Below, one piece after another: positions 1-9,008 of a stretch of 64,000 nucleotides of DNA. Positions within the stretch are counted from its first letter, which is position 1, and each line of letters begins with the position of its first letter. The stretch lies in NCBI GenBank assembly GCA_028293545.1, contig JAQGOP010000050.1, forward strand, positions 1 to 64,000, written 5' to 3'. The stretch is from Verrucomicrobiota bacterium (GTDB taxonomy: Bacteria; Verrucomicrobiota; Verrucomicrobiia; Opitutales; Opitutaceae). A program made the translations under genes and the position numbers. The notes under the pieces are model-generated. The model was not told the origin of the DNA and made no database searches. It was given only the letters and a program-made list of their open reading frames with translations.

Positions 1-393
1 CGTGCGCGCGTCGTCGGCCCTCACACCGCGCAGCGGCGCGCCGAGCCTCACGATGGGACGATTGCGGCGAGCGGAAAGCCACGGCTCGAGCATTGCGATC
101 GGAGTCCCGGGCGGCTGCGTGCGGCCCTCCCAAACGCGTTCGCCCTCACTTACGTCAGGGACGAACGAAACCCAGCCTGCCGCATCGCCGTCGCGTGGAT
201 CGAAGGCGACCACGCCGCCGGGACATTCCTGCGCTGCTACATAGTAGTACTCCGCGTGCGCGCGAAACGGGTAGGTCTGGTCGGTGTTTTCGGGCAGCGG
301 GACCGGTTCACCGGCGCCGATGAGGAGAAGGGCGTCGCCAAGTTCGAGAGCCGCCGCGACGCGAGCCCGGCGCTCGCTAAGAAAGTTGGGCAT
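1..393 (-). CDS. Xaa-Pro aminopeptidase (peptidase M24B), N-terminal part, cut by window edge
   Basis: The reverse strand reads 131 codons without a stop from an ATG at 393 to the window edge. The product starts MPNFLSERRARVAAALELGD, followed by a stretch with LLLIGAGEPVPLPENTDQ and YPFRAHAEYYYVAAQE. This arrangement (an RR-containing helix, a 'GDALLLIGAG' strand, then a D-x-x-YPFR segment) is typical of the AMP_N domain that precedes the metal-binding creatinase fold in aminopeptidase P. The family removes N-terminal residues next to proline. The metal ligands would lie beyond the window, so catalytic competence cannot be judged. It is transcribed away from the oxidoreductase gene at 678. 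Confidence 0.75.
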   Translation of the reverse strand, partial: MPNFLSERRARVAAALELGDALLLIGAGEPVPLPENTDQTYPFRAHAEYYYVAAQECPGGVVAFDPRDGDAAGWVSFVPDVSEGERVWEGRTQPPGTPIAMLEPWLSARRNRPIVRLGAPLRGVRADDART

Positions 394-467
394 GGTGGGG
401 AGGCGGCGAAGCTGGATGCCGGCGCGGGCCCCGGCAATTCCGGAGTGGCGGCCGTTCCGGGATCAAT

Positions 468-489
468 GTAGCGCAGGCGGCCCGCCTGC
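468..489. repeat. Short palindromic dispersed repeat (REP-like)
   Basis: A 22-base unit beginning GTAGCGCAGGCGG and ending CCGCCTGC. Its inner part is palindromic (GCAGGCGG/CCGCCTGC). The same unit is found at 3672, 31700, 31750 (inverted), 32376, 43640 (inverted) and 44888 (inverted), always in or at the edge of an intergenic space. Apart from this, 394-677 holds nothing else I can name; it must contain the promoters of both divergent genes. Confidence 0.8.
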
Positions 490-677
490 TTCGGCCGAAC
501 AGGGGCCGGGCCTCCACTACACCCGAAACCGGCGCTGAATTTTCTTTTTGCGCGGCGCATTTCGGCAAAACGGTTCTTGGCGATGCCGGATGCTTCTGCG
601 CATTGTCCCGGCTTCCTGCTTTTGGCCCGCCGCCTCCCCCTATTTTTGCGCGTGCGCGGTTCGTCATCTTTTCCCCA

Positions 678-1751
678 ATGAAAAAAATCAGACTCGGTTT
701 CATCGGCACTGGCAACATGGGCCAGATGGCACACCTGCGGAATTACATGACCCTGCCGCACTGCGAGGTCGTGGCCCTCGCCGAATTGCGCCCGCAGCTG
801 GCCGCGCAGGTCGGTGCGCGGTTTGGAATTCCCGAGGTCTATCATGATCACGAGGAGCTCCTCGCAAAGGCGAAGGTCGACGCGCTCGTGATGATCCAGC
901 CGTTCTGGATCCACGGTGGATTGCTCCCGGCGGTGCTCGCCCACGGGAAGCCGATCATGATCGAGAAGCCGCTGGCCCACAGCGTGGAAATCGCGCAGCA
1001 TCTCTCCGACCTCTCGGCGAAACACCATGCGCCGATCTACGTTGCGTACCACAAGCGCAGCGACCTCGCTTCCGTCGCCGCCGCCGAAAAAATCCGCGAA
1101 TGGAAAGCTTCGGGAAAATTCGGCCAGATGCGCTACGTCCGCGTGACGATGCCGCCCGGCAAGTGGGACGCGGAAGGTTTCGCGAGCCGCATTGTCACCG
1201 ACGAAAAATACCCGGAGGTCAAAAACGACGCGCCGCCGGCGGGCTTCGACAAGGACGGGGCGCACCAGAATTTCCTCCTCGTCAACTTCTACATCCACCA
1301 GATCAACCTGCTCCGCTATCTCCTCGGCGAGGACTTCACTGTCACGACGGCGGACGCGAATGGACAGTACATGGGCATCCGCTCGGCGAGCGGAGTGTCG
1401 GGCATCCTCGAGATGGCGCCATACCACACGACGCTGGACTGGCAGGAGTCGGCGCTCGTCGGTTTCGACAAGGGTTACCTCCACCTCGACCTGCCTGCGC
1501 CGATGGTGCTGGACCGTCCCGGGCGGCTGCGCGTTTTCGAGGATCTCGGCGGCACCGAAACCCCGAAGCAGATCGAGCCGGTCTTTGCGCCGTGGCATGC
1601 GATGCGTTCACAGGCGGCGAATTTCGTGCGCGCAGTCGCCGGCGAAAAAACCCCGCTCTGCACGGCGCAGGATGCGACGAAGGACCTGGAGATCGCGCGC
1701 GACTTCCTCCACCTCCAGCAAAAGGGCGCGGGCATCAAGCTGAGCTTCTGA
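678..1751 (+). CDS. Gfo/Idh/MocA family NAD(P)-dependent oxidoreductase
   Basis: 357 aa, starting MKKIRLGFIGTGNMGQ, which is the Rossmann strand and glycine loop (GTGNMG) for NAD(P). The segment IMIEKPLAHSVE around residue 100 is the conserved 'EKP' motif of the family; the C-terminal half is the alpha/beta dimerisation and substrate domain with the HQINLLRYLLG region. The frame is open further upstream, but the ATG at 678 places the glycine loop at the expected distance from the N terminus. The family oxidises or reduces sugars, inositols and related polyols. It is followed by two TIM-barrel isomerase genes, so a role in sugar or cyclitol catabolism is likely. The substrate cannot be read from sequence. 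Confidence 0.88.
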   Translation: MKKIRLGFIGTGNMGQMAHLRNYMTLPHCEVVALAELRPQLAAQVGARFGIPEVYHDHEELLAKAKVDALVMIQPFWIHGGLLPAVLAHGKPIMIEKPLAHSVEIAQHLSDLSAKHHAPIYVAYHKRSDLASVAAAEKIREWKASGKFGQMRYVRVTMPPGKWDAEGFASRIVTDEKYPEVKNDAPPAGFDKDGAHQNFLLVNFYIHQINLLRYLLGEDFTVTTADANGQYMGIRSASGVSGILEMAPYHTTLDWQESALVGFDKGYLHLDLPAPMVLDRPGRLRVFEDLGGTETPKQIEPVFAPWHAMRSQAANFVRAVAGEKTPLCTAQDATKDLEIARDFLHLQQKGAGIKLSF

Positions 1752-1756
1752 GTTTT

Positions 1757-1907
1757 TTAACCACGAATGGACGCGAATGAACCCGAATCCCGGAAACCTG
1801 ATTCTTGGTTCAGCCGATCGTTGAAGACCGCTCTCCCGGTTTCTTCCGTTGTCTCCTTCAAGAAATCGGAGGATGGAGTTTTGGGATTCGTGTCCATTCG
1901 TGGTTAG
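1757..1907. repeat. Inverted pair of a dispersed repeat (TTAACCACGAATGG type)
   Basis: The left arm at 1757-1788 reads TTAACCACGAATGGACGCG and continues GAATGAACCCGAAT. The right arm at 1886-1907 is its near complement (ATTCGTGTCCATTCGTGG then TTAG). Related single copies occur at 22004 and 32416. The pair fills most of the gap between two genes of the same putative operon and could fold into a long hairpin in the transcript. Confidence 0.75.
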
Positions 1908-1943
1908 CCTGTTTTTCCCTGCTAAAATCCGTTTTTCATTTTC

Positions 1944-2786
1944 ATGAACATCCAACGCCTCGGCCTGAACACGGTTTCGCTCAAGTTTACCAACCTCGAG
2001 GAAGTCGCGGCCGCGTGTGCGGCCGCGGGCTTTCGCACGATTGAGTGCCCGCTCGACCAAATTCGCGGGGAGCTGAAGAAAGGTATGACGCCCGCGCAGG
2101 CGCGCGCGATCATCAACGGGCACAAGGTCACGGTCTCGGGCGGCTTTAACCAGAACCTCATCGGGCTCGGCACCCCGGCGGAAATCACCGCGAGCCTCGA
2201 GCAGCACGTGCAGAACGCCGAGCTGATCTCCCAACTGGGCGGCACCATGATGGTCGTGGGCACGGATTACATCAACTGGCCCGGCCAGAAGGAAGTTCCC
2301 GACGTGATCGAGCGCATGGCCGCCGCCGCGCGCGCCGTGGCGGATCGGATTCGTCCGCTCGGGATCACGATGGCGATCGAGTTCAACTGGGGCATGGTGA
2401 AAACGCTGCTCGCCACCGTGGAGATCGCGAAAAGATCCGGCGCGTCGAATGTCGGCGTGCTCTTCGACCCCGCGCATTTTCATTCCACGCCGTCGAAGAC
2501 CGAGCACATCACCGCGGAGACGATGGCGTACATCAAGCACGTGCACGTGGACAACATGCCGATGAGTCCCGCCGAGACCACCGACTGCAACACCGCGCGC
2601 CTGCTGCCGGGGGATCCCGCGGGCTGCTATGATTTGGTCGGGCTGTTTGGGAAATTCGAGCAGCTGGGCTATTGCGGCAACTACGCGATTGAGATGTTCA
2701 ACGACGAGCTGTGGGCGATGACGCCCGCCGCTGCGGCCAAGCGCATGTACGACGCCATGCAAACCGTGTTTTCAAAACTTCCATGA
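1944..2786 (+). CDS. Sugar phosphate isomerase/epimerase-like TIM barrel protein
   Basis: 280 aa, beginning MNIQRLGLNTVSLKFTNLEE. Features of the xylose-isomerase-like TIM barrel (AP endonuclease family 2 fold) are visible: the metal-ligand strand GITMAIEFNW near residue 155, VGVLFDPAHFHS near 190, a His-rich strand IKHVHVDN near 215, and the final YCGNYAIEMFN near 255. These supply the Glu, Asp and His ligands normally used for a divalent metal. Such enzymes are often partnered with Gfo/Idh/MocA dehydrogenases in inositol or keto-sugar catabolism. Its stop overlaps the next start by four bases (ATGA), so the two are translationally coupled. Confidence 0.82.
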   Translation: MNIQRLGLNTVSLKFTNLEEVAAACAAAGFRTIECPLDQIRGELKKGMTPAQARAIINGHKVTVSGGFNQNLIGLGTPAEITASLEQHVQNAELISQLGGTMMVVGTDYINWPGQKEVPDVIERMAAAARAVADRIRPLGITMAIEFNWGMVKTLLATVEIAKRSGASNVGVLFDPAHFHSTPSKTEHITAETMAYIKHVHVDNMPMSPAETTDCNTARLLPGDPAGCYDLVGLFGKFEQLGYCGNYAIEMFNDELWAMTPAAAAKRMYDAMQTVFSKLP

Positions 2787-3670
2787 GCACTCCCGCCCTG
2801 ACCCGCACCGGTGGTTTTCCCATCGCGATCCGCCTGACCGGCGATTTTGCCAAAGCCCCGACCGCCGAAACGGCCGCGTGGGTGAAGGCCCAAGGCTTCG
2901 GCGCCGTCGATATCTACGCCGACGCGCTGGCCACGATCCCGACGTGGAGGAACTCCGGCCTCGAAATCGGCACGATGGACCTCTTTGGGCCCGAGTGGCA
3001 GGGGATGCTCTCAGCCGATGCCGGGAAGCGCAAAGCCACCGCCGCGCTCGGCGTGAAAAATATCCGCGCGGCCGCGGCCGCCGGCGTGAAACGGTTCTTC
3101 ATCGTGATGCTCGCCGAGGACGAAAAACTCCCGCGCAAGGAAACGTTCAAGTACATGGTCGAAACCTACGGCGAGCTGCGGGCGGTGCTGAAGGAAACCA
3201 ACACCTTCCTTTCGATCGAAGGCTGGCCGGGATGCAACGCGCAGTGCTGCAATCCGGAATCGTACCGGGCATTTCTCAAGGAGATGAATTCGGCGCAGTA
3301 TGGGATCAATTACGACCCGTCGCATCTGATCCGCATGGGGATCGATCCCGCGCGCTTCATCGATGAATTCGCCGCGCAGGTCGTGCACGTGCACGGCAAG
3401 GACACCTACATCGATCCCGAGCGGCTCTACAACATCGGCACCGAGCAGGCCGGCGTCTTTGCGGAAGGCCTTCCGTGGGGCGGATATTTCTGGCGGTACA
3501 CAATTCCCGGCGCGGGCGCCGCGCCCTGGACAAAGCTCCTTGCGACGCTGCAGGCTGCGAAGTTCAAGGGTTTCGTTTCCATCGAACTCGAAGACGTGAA
3601 CTACAACGGCACGCTCGAGGGCGAGCGAAAGGGTTTCGCGGCGGCGCGAGATTTCCTGAAATCGGTCTGA
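2783..3670 (+). CDS. Sugar phosphate isomerase/epimerase-like TIM barrel protein
   Basis: 295 aa, beginning MSTPALTRTGGFPIAIRLTG. The start is chosen because ATG at 2783 overlaps the previous stop in an ATGA. Barrel features include FLSIEGWPGCNAQCC (metal-ligand Glu), YGINYDPSHLIRMG (Asp and His), QVVHVHGKDT (His) and the final FVSIELEDVNYNG (Glu). It is homologous in fold to the protein encoded just upstream but clearly divergent, so the two probably act on different intermediates of one pathway rather than being a recent duplication. Confidence 0.82.
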   Translation: MSTPALTRTGGFPIAIRLTGDFAKAPTAETAAWVKAQGFGAVDIYADALATIPTWRNSGLEIGTMDLFGPEWQGMLSADAGKRKATAALGVKNIRAAAAAGVKRFFIVMLAEDEKLPRKETFKYMVETYGELRAVLKETNTFLSIEGWPGCNAQCCNPESYRAFLKEMNSAQYGINYDPSHLIRMGIDPARFIDEFAAQVVHVHGKDTYIDPERLYNIGTEQAGVFAEGLPWGGYFWRYTIPGAGAAPWTKLLATLQAAKFKGFVSIELEDVNYNGTLEGERKGFAAARDFLKSV

Positions 3671-3671
3671 A

Positions 3672-3759
3672 GTAGCGCAGGCGGCCCGCCTGCTCCGCGC
3701 CGTCGCAGGTTTGTGATTGGACCCGAACGAGCGAGTCGCAGACGTGGCGCCACGTCTGC
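3672..3759. repeat. REP-like unit followed by a perfect 22-bp palindrome
   Basis: A GTAGCGCAGG-type unit lies at 3672-3693 immediately after the stop of the isomerase gene. At 3738-3759 there is a perfect palindrome without spacer, GCAGACGTGGC followed by GCCACGTCTGC. The two sit between two separate transcription units; neither is followed by a T run, so a standard terminator is not evident. Confidence 0.7.
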
Positions 3760-3801
3760 CCCGGAGCTTGCCTCTCGAATCGAGGGTTTCACCATGGCGA
3801 G

Positions 3802-4629
3802 GTGCCCAGGGTTTCCCCGCCCTCGATTTTATGCGCGCTGCTGCTCGGCTTGGCGGCGTTGGCGTGCGCGGAAACCCGCGCGGCCGGCGAGGTCAGCGGG
3901 GCTTGGGAGCTTGTCGCGCAACACCTGCCCGCCGATGCGCTCGCCCGCTTGAAAAATTCGTCGGGCAACGCCGACCGCGAATCCGCGCTCGCGCAGGCCA
4001 TCGTGCTGATGGACAGCCAGCCGGCCACGGATGAAAAAATGCGCGACGTCGTGAGCCGCTTGGAAAGCCTCGGCCGCGGCGATGACGAAATCGCGCTCGC
4101 GGCGACTTACATGGTGGGCCGCGTCTACCAGGCGCATTTCTTCGCGGCGGACCTGGGGCGGGCCGCGGAGGTTTATGAAGCGCTGGCGGCGCGCCAGCCG
4201 GCGAGCTATTGGGCGCAGCTCGCGCTGGTGAAACTCGCCGTGCTCAAACTTTATGCGCTGCCCCAACCAGCTGGGCCACCGGCGCGCGTGGCGGCGGCGG
4301 AAGCATTGCTCGCGCGGGTGACGGATCCGATTTTGCAGCGCGACCTGCATGTCGTGATCGGCCGCGCCCGGCTGTTTCATGATTTGCCCGGCGTGCTGCC
4401 CCACCTCGTGGCGGCAGCGCGGGTCGGCGGTTTCGCGGGTGTGCCGCGCTCGGACCTCCAGCTCCAGGTGGCGGAACTCTCGCGCCGCGAGGGGAATTGG
4501 GCGCAGGCCCGGGAATTCTTCGAGGAGTTCATAACCGAAAACGACGCCGACCCGCGCGCGTACGCTGTGCGCATCAAGCTGGAGGAAATCGCGGCGGTTT
4601 ATCCCGCGGCAAAAGGGATCGCACCATGA
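3802..4629 (+). CDS. Exported helical-repeat (TPR-like) protein of unknown function
   Basis: 275 aa with a GTG start at 3802. The N terminus MPRVSPPSILCALLLGLAAL is a signal peptide, with likely cleavage after ...LACA. The mature part is Ala/Leu/Arg-rich helices with TPR-like spacing (GRAAEVYEALAARQPASYWA, GNWAQAREFFEEFI). No enzymatic motif is visible. The stop overlaps the start of the next gene in ATGA, so it is co-translated with the solute-binding protein and may serve in its complex or assembly. An ATG at 3794 is in another frame. Confidence 0.65.
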   Translation: MPRVSPPSILCALLLGLAALACAETRAAGEVSGAWELVAQHLPADALARLKNSSGNADRESALAQAIVLMDSQPATDEKMRDVVSRLESLGRGDDEIALAATYMVGRVYQAHFFAADLGRAAEVYEALAARQPASYWAQLALVKLAVLKLYALPQPAGPPARVAAAEALLARVTDPILQRDLHVVIGRARLFHDLPGVLPHLVAAARVGGFAGVPRSDLQLQVAELSRREGNWAQAREFFEEFITENDADPRAYAVRIKLEEIAAVYPAAKGIAP

Positions 4630-6236
4630 GACGCCGCGCCTTCACCCGCGGGCTCGCGCTCCTCATCGTCGCCTATGGGTTCGCGACGTGGTGGGTCTTC
4701 ACGCGATCCGCGCCGCTGGTGTCGGCGCGGCCGGTGACGATCCGGCTCGCGCACTGGCAGATTGAAAAGGGGCCGCCCGACGGGCTGGCCGCCGTGATCA
4801 AGCGCTATGAGGAAATCAACCCGCGGGTGAAAGTGGAGGCGGTCGGAGTGCCGAGCCCGATTTACCGGCAGTGGCTGCGCACGAATCTCACCGGCGGCAC
4901 CGGGACGGATATCGTGGAGTTCGCGTATTTTCTCGGCGGAGTGGGTGACGTGCCCGTGCGCTACTTCGAGCCGTTGACGCGGTTCATGGAAATTCCGAAT
5001 CCGTATAATCGAGGGACGAAAATGGAGCAGATTCCGTGGCGACGGACTTTCGCGGACAACCTCTACCTGATGGTCAGCCAAAGCCCGGAGATCGGCCAGA
5101 TTTACGGGGTCACACTCACGCAGGGAAGCATGCGGCTGTTCTGCAACCGCGCGCTGCTGAAGGAAATCACGGGCGCGACGATCCCGCCGAAAAACTTCCT
5201 CGAGTTCCGCGCGCTGTGGGCGCAGGTCGCGGACCATGCGAAGCGCACCGGGCGTCCGCTGCACACGCTTGCGGGTTCACGCAGCAACGCGCAGTGGCTG
5301 CTCGAAATGTTGATGCAGGGATGCGTGACGCGGCTGAACCTCGAGCTCGACCGCGATGGCTGCCTGTCGCGCAACTCGCCGCAGGTCCTCGAGGATTACC
5401 TCAACGGGCGTTGGTCCGCGAAAGGCCCCGACCTGCGCGCGGCTTATGCGCTGATGCGCGAGGTCTGCCTGCAGATGCGGCCGGGTTTTGCGCAGCTGAG
5501 CCGCGACGACGCGATCCAGGAATTCGTGCGCGGCGAGGCCCTGTTTATTTTCTCGGGCTCATTCGATGCGACCAGCCTGCGGGAGTTGGCGCCGTTCCCG
5601 GTGGAAGCGATGCATCTGCCGCAGCTGACGCAGGACGACCCGGTGGTGGGGCCCTTCATCAAGGGACCCTTTCTCGAAGGGCTGCTCGGCACAGGGTGCG
5701 AATTTTACCTGAACAAGAACACGCGCCACAAGGAGGAGGCGCTCGATTTCCTGCGCTTCCTGACCAGCGTCGAGGGCGGGCAAATCTTCACGGAGCGCAG
5801 TGGCTGGCTGTCGTCGATCCGCTCGGTGCCGACTCCGCCGGAGTTGGAAGTGCAGCGCGCGGAGTTCAACGGCTACTACACCGGGATCTTTTACATGGGG
5901 ATGGGGCCGAACTCGGAAATCGCCTTCAAGCAGAACTTTCACCTGCTCGTCACGCCCCAGGGCAGTGTCGACCGTTTTGTCGAAGCGCTGGAAGCAAACA
6001 TGAAGGCGGCGCTCACCGAGGACCTGCGCCTCGACCTCCATAACCGGCTGGCCGGCGTGCGTGCAGTGGATTCCGAAATCATCGCGATGAGCGCGTTGAA
6101 TCGGGTGCTCGCAGTCTCGCCGGAGCGCGCGAGCCGCCAGCAGACGCTCGCGGCGAACCAGACTTTGGCGGAGCAAAGGGCGCTTGAGTCCGCGTGGATT
6201 TTAGCGCGGCGCGGCGCTCCAAATTCGTCGCATTGA
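4626..6236 (+). CDS. Extracellular solute-binding protein, family 1 (ABC transporter-like)
   Basis: 536 aa from the ATG at 4626. An uncleaved or late-cleaved hydrophobic N terminus (GLALLIVAYGFATWWVFT) is followed by TIRLAHWQIEKGPPDGLAAV and IKRYEEINPRVKVEAVGVPS, the typical opening of sugar-binding proteins of ABC importers. Central segments such as YGVTLTQGSMRLFCNRALLK match the ligand-cleft region. At over 500 aa it is longer than usual for the family. No permease or ATPase gene follows, so it may use a transporter encoded elsewhere or act as a sensor partner of the upstream repeat protein. Confidence 0.75.
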   Translation: MRRRAFTRGLALLIVAYGFATWWVFTRSAPLVSARPVTIRLAHWQIEKGPPDGLAAVIKRYEEINPRVKVEAVGVPSPIYRQWLRTNLTGGTGTDIVEFAYFLGGVGDVPVRYFEPLTRFMEIPNPYNRGTKMEQIPWRRTFADNLYLMVSQSPEIGQIYGVTLTQGSMRLFCNRALLKEITGATIPPKNFLEFRALWAQVADHAKRTGRPLHTLAGSRSNAQWLLEMLMQGCVTRLNLELDRDGCLSRNSPQVLEDYLNGRWSAKGPDLRAAYALMREVCLQMRPGFAQLSRDDAIQEFVRGEALFIFSGSFDATSLRELAPFPVEAMHLPQLTQDDPVVGPFIKGPFLEGLLGTGCEFYLNKNTRHKEEALDFLRFLTSVEGGQIFTERSGWLSSIRSVPTPPELEVQRAEFNGYYTGIFYMGMGPNSEIAFKQNFHLLVTPQGSVDRFVEALEANMKAALTEDLRLDLHNRLAGVRAVDSEIIAMSALNRVLAVSPERASRQQTLAANQTLAEQRALESAWILARRGAPNSSH

Positions 6237-6255
6237 CGAAGCGCGATGGCTTGGA

Positions 6256-6273
6256 CTACCGGAAATCCGGTAG
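6256..6273. promoter_or_regulatory. 18-bp palindrome upstream of hybrid kinase gene, possible response-regulator site
   Basis: CTACCGG-AAAT-CCGGTAG is a perfect inverted repeat with seven-base arms about 105 bases before the kinase gene. There is no T run behind it, so it is a better operator than terminator candidate. The arms contain TACC/GGTA, as in binding sites of NarL/LuxR-type regulators, and such a regulator is encoded at 9009. A similar half, ACTACCGGGATT, occurs near 10743 between the SDR and Hsp20 genes. Confidence 0.35.
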
Positions 6274-6377
6274 TTAGAGGATTCGTAAATTACCTGCGAA
6301 TGAGACCATCCTAGGTCTGAAGCATTGATTGCTCCTGAACAGTGCGGTGCTTCTCCGGTCCGTTTGAAGACACAAAA

Positions 6378-8288
6378 ATGAAAGTCCTTCATGTTGAGGA
6401 CAACGTCCACGATGCAGAATTGATCCACCAGCTCGTGCTGGCGGAATGGCCTCACTGCGACATCAAGGTGGTCACCACCGAGCAGGGGCTCCGCTCCGAA
6501 CTGGCGAATGGGCCGGTCGATGTGATCCTGTCGGATTTTTCGCTGCCGACCTTTAGCGGGATGGGCGCGCTCAATGTCTCGCGCGAACTCACGCCGCAGA
6601 CGCCGTTTATTTTTATCTCGGGCACGATCGGTGAGGATCGCGCGATTGCCGCGGTGAAATCGGGTGCACGCGATTATGTGCTGAAGGATCGGATGAAGCG
6701 CCTGGTGCTTTCGATGCAGGACGCGTTGCGCGAAAGCCAGGAGCAGAAGGAGCGCCAGCGGGTCGAGGGCGTGGTGCGGCAGCAGTCGGACATCCTGAAT
6801 CGGGCGCGGGAGGGAATCGTCATCGGTGACCTCGAAGGCCGGATCATTTATTGGAATACGGGCGCGGAGCGGATTTTCGGGTGGACGACCATCGAGGTGA
6901 TGGGTCGCACCGTCGCCGAGCTTTGGTCGGATCCGGAAGAGTCGTTGCAGCTCCGCGAATCGGACGACGCCTTGCGCGCGAAAGGTGAATGGCAGGGGGA
7001 GATTCGCCTGCGGCGCAAAGTCGGGAATCCGCTCTACGTCGAGATGCGCCGTTCCGTGGTCTTCGACAGCGAGGGACGCCCGACCGCGCAGCTGAGCCTC
7101 GTCAGCGACATCAGCGAGCGAAAGAGCCTCGAGGAACAGATGCATCGCGCGCAACGCCTCGAAAACATCGGCCTGCTCGCGTCGGGAATAGCCCATGACC
7201 TGAACAACATGCTCGCGCCGATGCTGCTAGCAGTGCCGATGCTGCGGGTTTCCGCGGTCGACGACACCAGCCGGCGCCTCCTCGCGACCATGGAGTACAG
7301 TGCCGAGCGCGGCGCCGCGCTGGTGCGGCAGATCCTGGGTTTTGCGAAGGGTGTCGGCGGGGAAGCGCAGCTGCTCCAAGTTCGCCACTTGCTCCGCGAG
7401 ACGGCGAAATTCGTGACGGGCACGTTTCCGTCCAACGTCATGTTCGAGGACGACCTGCCCACCGATTTGTGGACGGTGAAAGTGAACCCGACGCAGCTGA
7501 ACCAAGTGCTGCTGAATCTTTGTGTGAACGCGCGCGATGCGATGCCGAATGGTGGCACGCTCCGGTTGCGCGCCGAGAATTGCGTGCTTTCGGAGCCCGC
7601 CGCGATGATCATTGAGGGCGGGCGGCCGGGTTCATTCCTGGTGATCGAGGTTTCGGACACCGGGACGGGAATTCCGCCGGAAGTTTTGGAACACATGTGG
7701 GAGCCGTTCGTGACCACGAAGGCGGCGGGGAAGGGGACGGGTCTCGGGCTCTCCACCGTGCGCGGAATCATCCGCAACCATCAGGGGTTCATCGAACTCA
7801 AAACGGAGCTGGGACACGGCACGTCTTTCCGGATTTACCTGCCGGCCGCGGAAGGCAAGGTCGAAGAGCCCAGCGGGCTGGCGCCGGCCCCGGTGCCGAA
7901 TGGGCACGGGGAACATATCCTGGTGGTGGATGATGAGGAACCGATCCGCGATGTCATCTCGGCGATCCTCGGGCAGCACGGTTATCGCGTGACCACGGCG
8001 GCGGACGGCGCGGAGGCGACCGCGTGTTTCGCCAAGCACGCGAGCGATATCGAACTGGTGGTTCTCGATCATCACATGCCGAATCTCAGCGGGTCGGTGC
8101 TTGCGAAGGTGCTTCGCCACATCAACCCGAACGTCCGGACCCTGATGGTCAGCGGCCTCGCCTCTGCCGCCGGTTCGAGGGCGCCGATGTACTCGGAGCA
8201 ATATGAAGGCGCGTTTCTGTTGAAGCCCTTCAAGCCCGAGGTGCTCCTGCGCAAGGTGCAGGAACTGCTCGCACAGAAAAAGAAATAG
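6378..8288 (+). CDS. Hybrid sensor histidine kinase: REC-PAS-HisKA-HATPase-REC
   Basis: 636 aa. Residues 1-125 form a receiver domain (MKVLHVEDNVHDAELI, phospho-acceptor Asp in VDVILSDFSLP, Lys in YVLKDRMK). A PAS domain follows (NRAREGIVIGDLEGRIIYWN, IFGWTTIEVMG). The HisKA helix has the phospho-His in GIAHDLNNMLAPML. The ATPase has its N box (NARDAMPNGG), G1 (DTGTGIPPE) and G2 (GKGTGLGLSTV). A second receiver ends the protein (ILVVDDEEP, VVLDHHMP). There are no transmembrane segments, so it is cytosolic and receives its signal through the PAS domain or through phosphotransfer to its first receiver. The ATG at 6378 is preferred because it puts the receiver at the N terminus. Confidence 0.88.
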   Translation: MKVLHVEDNVHDAELIHQLVLAEWPHCDIKVVTTEQGLRSELANGPVDVILSDFSLPTFSGMGALNVSRELTPQTPFIFISGTIGEDRAIAAVKSGARDYVLKDRMKRLVLSMQDALRESQEQKERQRVEGVVRQQSDILNRAREGIVIGDLEGRIIYWNTGAERIFGWTTIEVMGRTVAELWSDPEESLQLRESDDALRAKGEWQGEIRLRRKVGNPLYVEMRRSVVFDSEGRPTAQLSLVSDISERKSLEEQMHRAQRLENIGLLASGIAHDLNNMLAPMLLAVPMLRVSAVDDTSRRLLATMEYSAERGAALVRQILGFAKGVGGEAQLLQVRHLLRETAKFVTGTFPSNVMFEDDLPTDLWTVKVNPTQLNQVLLNLCVNARDAMPNGGTLRLRAENCVLSEPAAMIIEGGRPGSFLVIEVSDTGTGIPPEVLEHMWEPFVTTKAAGKGTGLGLSTVRGIIRNHQGFIELKTELGHGTSFRIYLPAAEGKVEEPSGLAPAPVPNGHGEHILVVDDEEPIRDVISAILGQHGYRVTTAADGAEATACFAKHASDIELVVLDHHMPNLSGSVLAKVLRHINPNVRTLMVSGLASAAGSRAPMYSEQYEGAFLLKPFKPEVLLRKVQELLAQKKK

Positions 8289-8302
8289 CGCCGCGCGATT
8301 CC

Positions 8303-8346
8303 AAAAAAAAGCCCGGTCGCTTGATACGACCGGGCCGGGAATTTTT
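8303..8346. terminator. Bidirectional intrinsic terminator
   Basis: An A run (8303-8310), a perfect eight-base stem CCCGGTCG/CGACCGGG with loop CTTGATA (8312-8334), then a T run at 8342-8346. It lies between the convergent kinase and DUF4142 genes and can serve both strands. Confidence 0.85.
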
Positions 8347-8356
8347 GCGAGGCTGC

Positions 8357-8887
8357 TTACATGGCCTTCTTCAGGGTCTTCGCCATCTCGAGGTGATGCT
8401 GGAGGGCGGGCAGCGTTTTCTGCGCCCAGGCCGCGATGTCCGCGTCGTCGCTCTTGGAAGCCTTTTCAAAAAGCTTCACGGCGTCCTCGTGATCCTCGAC
8501 CATTTCGCCGAGGTAATCCTTGTCCACGCCCTTGTCCTTCTTGCCCCACTTCTCGGCAATCTTGGGATCGCCGGCGGGCAGGGTCACGCCCTTGCGGGCG
8601 GCGAGGCCGGAGAGTTCGTTGTTCGCGGCGGTGTGATCGGCGATCATCATCTGCGCGAGGTCCTTCACCTGCGCGTTCATGAGGCGGTCCGTCACCGCTT
8701 GGGAAACGGCCACTTCCTTCATGCCGGATTTCGCGGCCTTTTCGAAGAAGGCGCGGTCACCGTGCGAAAGCTTTGAGGAATCGGCCATCGTCGTGTCGGA
8801 CTGGGCGGCGTGGGCCGCGTAGGTAGCAAGGGTCGCGCCGACGGCAAACGTGGCGCACCGTAGAAGGTGTTGTGCGAGTGATTTCAT
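8357..8887 (-). CDS. DUF4142 exported protein
   Basis: 176 aa with a signal peptide (MKSLAQHLLRCATFAVGATL, cleavage near ...AAHA-AQ). The mature part is a four-helix ferritin-like DUF4142 domain: FFEKAAKSGMKEVAVSQAV, QVKDLAQMMIADHTAANNEL, YLGEMVEDHEDAVKLFEKA and ALQHHLEMAKTLKK. The family has no proven biochemical function but recurs in stress-inducible and envelope gene sets. A second, longer DUF4142 gene lies at 22550, at the other end of this stress region. It is divergent from the response regulator gene at 9009. Confidence 0.85.
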   Translation of the reverse strand: MKSLAQHLLRCATFAVGATLATYAAHAAQSDTTMADSSKLSHGDRAFFEKAAKSGMKEVAVSQAVTDRLMNAQVKDLAQMMIADHTAANNELSGLAARKGVTLPAGDPKIAEKWGKKDKGVDKDYLGEMVEDHEDAVKLFEKASKSDDADIAAWAQKTLPALQHHLEMAKTLKKAM

Positions 8888-9008
8888 AGCCCTCTATCGT
8901 AGCGCGAGGTGGCCGAAGGTTCCGCGGGAACTCGAGGTTGTTGGGATGACCAAATCGAAATTGGCGCGTTCGGGCACTGATGAGGCCAGTCGCGGTCTGA
9001 GCGCTGCG

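Noticed and set aside
237-1598. 453-codon open frame on the minus strand
   Set aside because: It is antisense to the oxidoreductase gene, Arg-rich, and without domain homology; typical high-GC shadow.
3738-3759. Intrinsic terminator
   Set aside because: The palindrome has no loop to speak of and no T run; classified as repeat instead.
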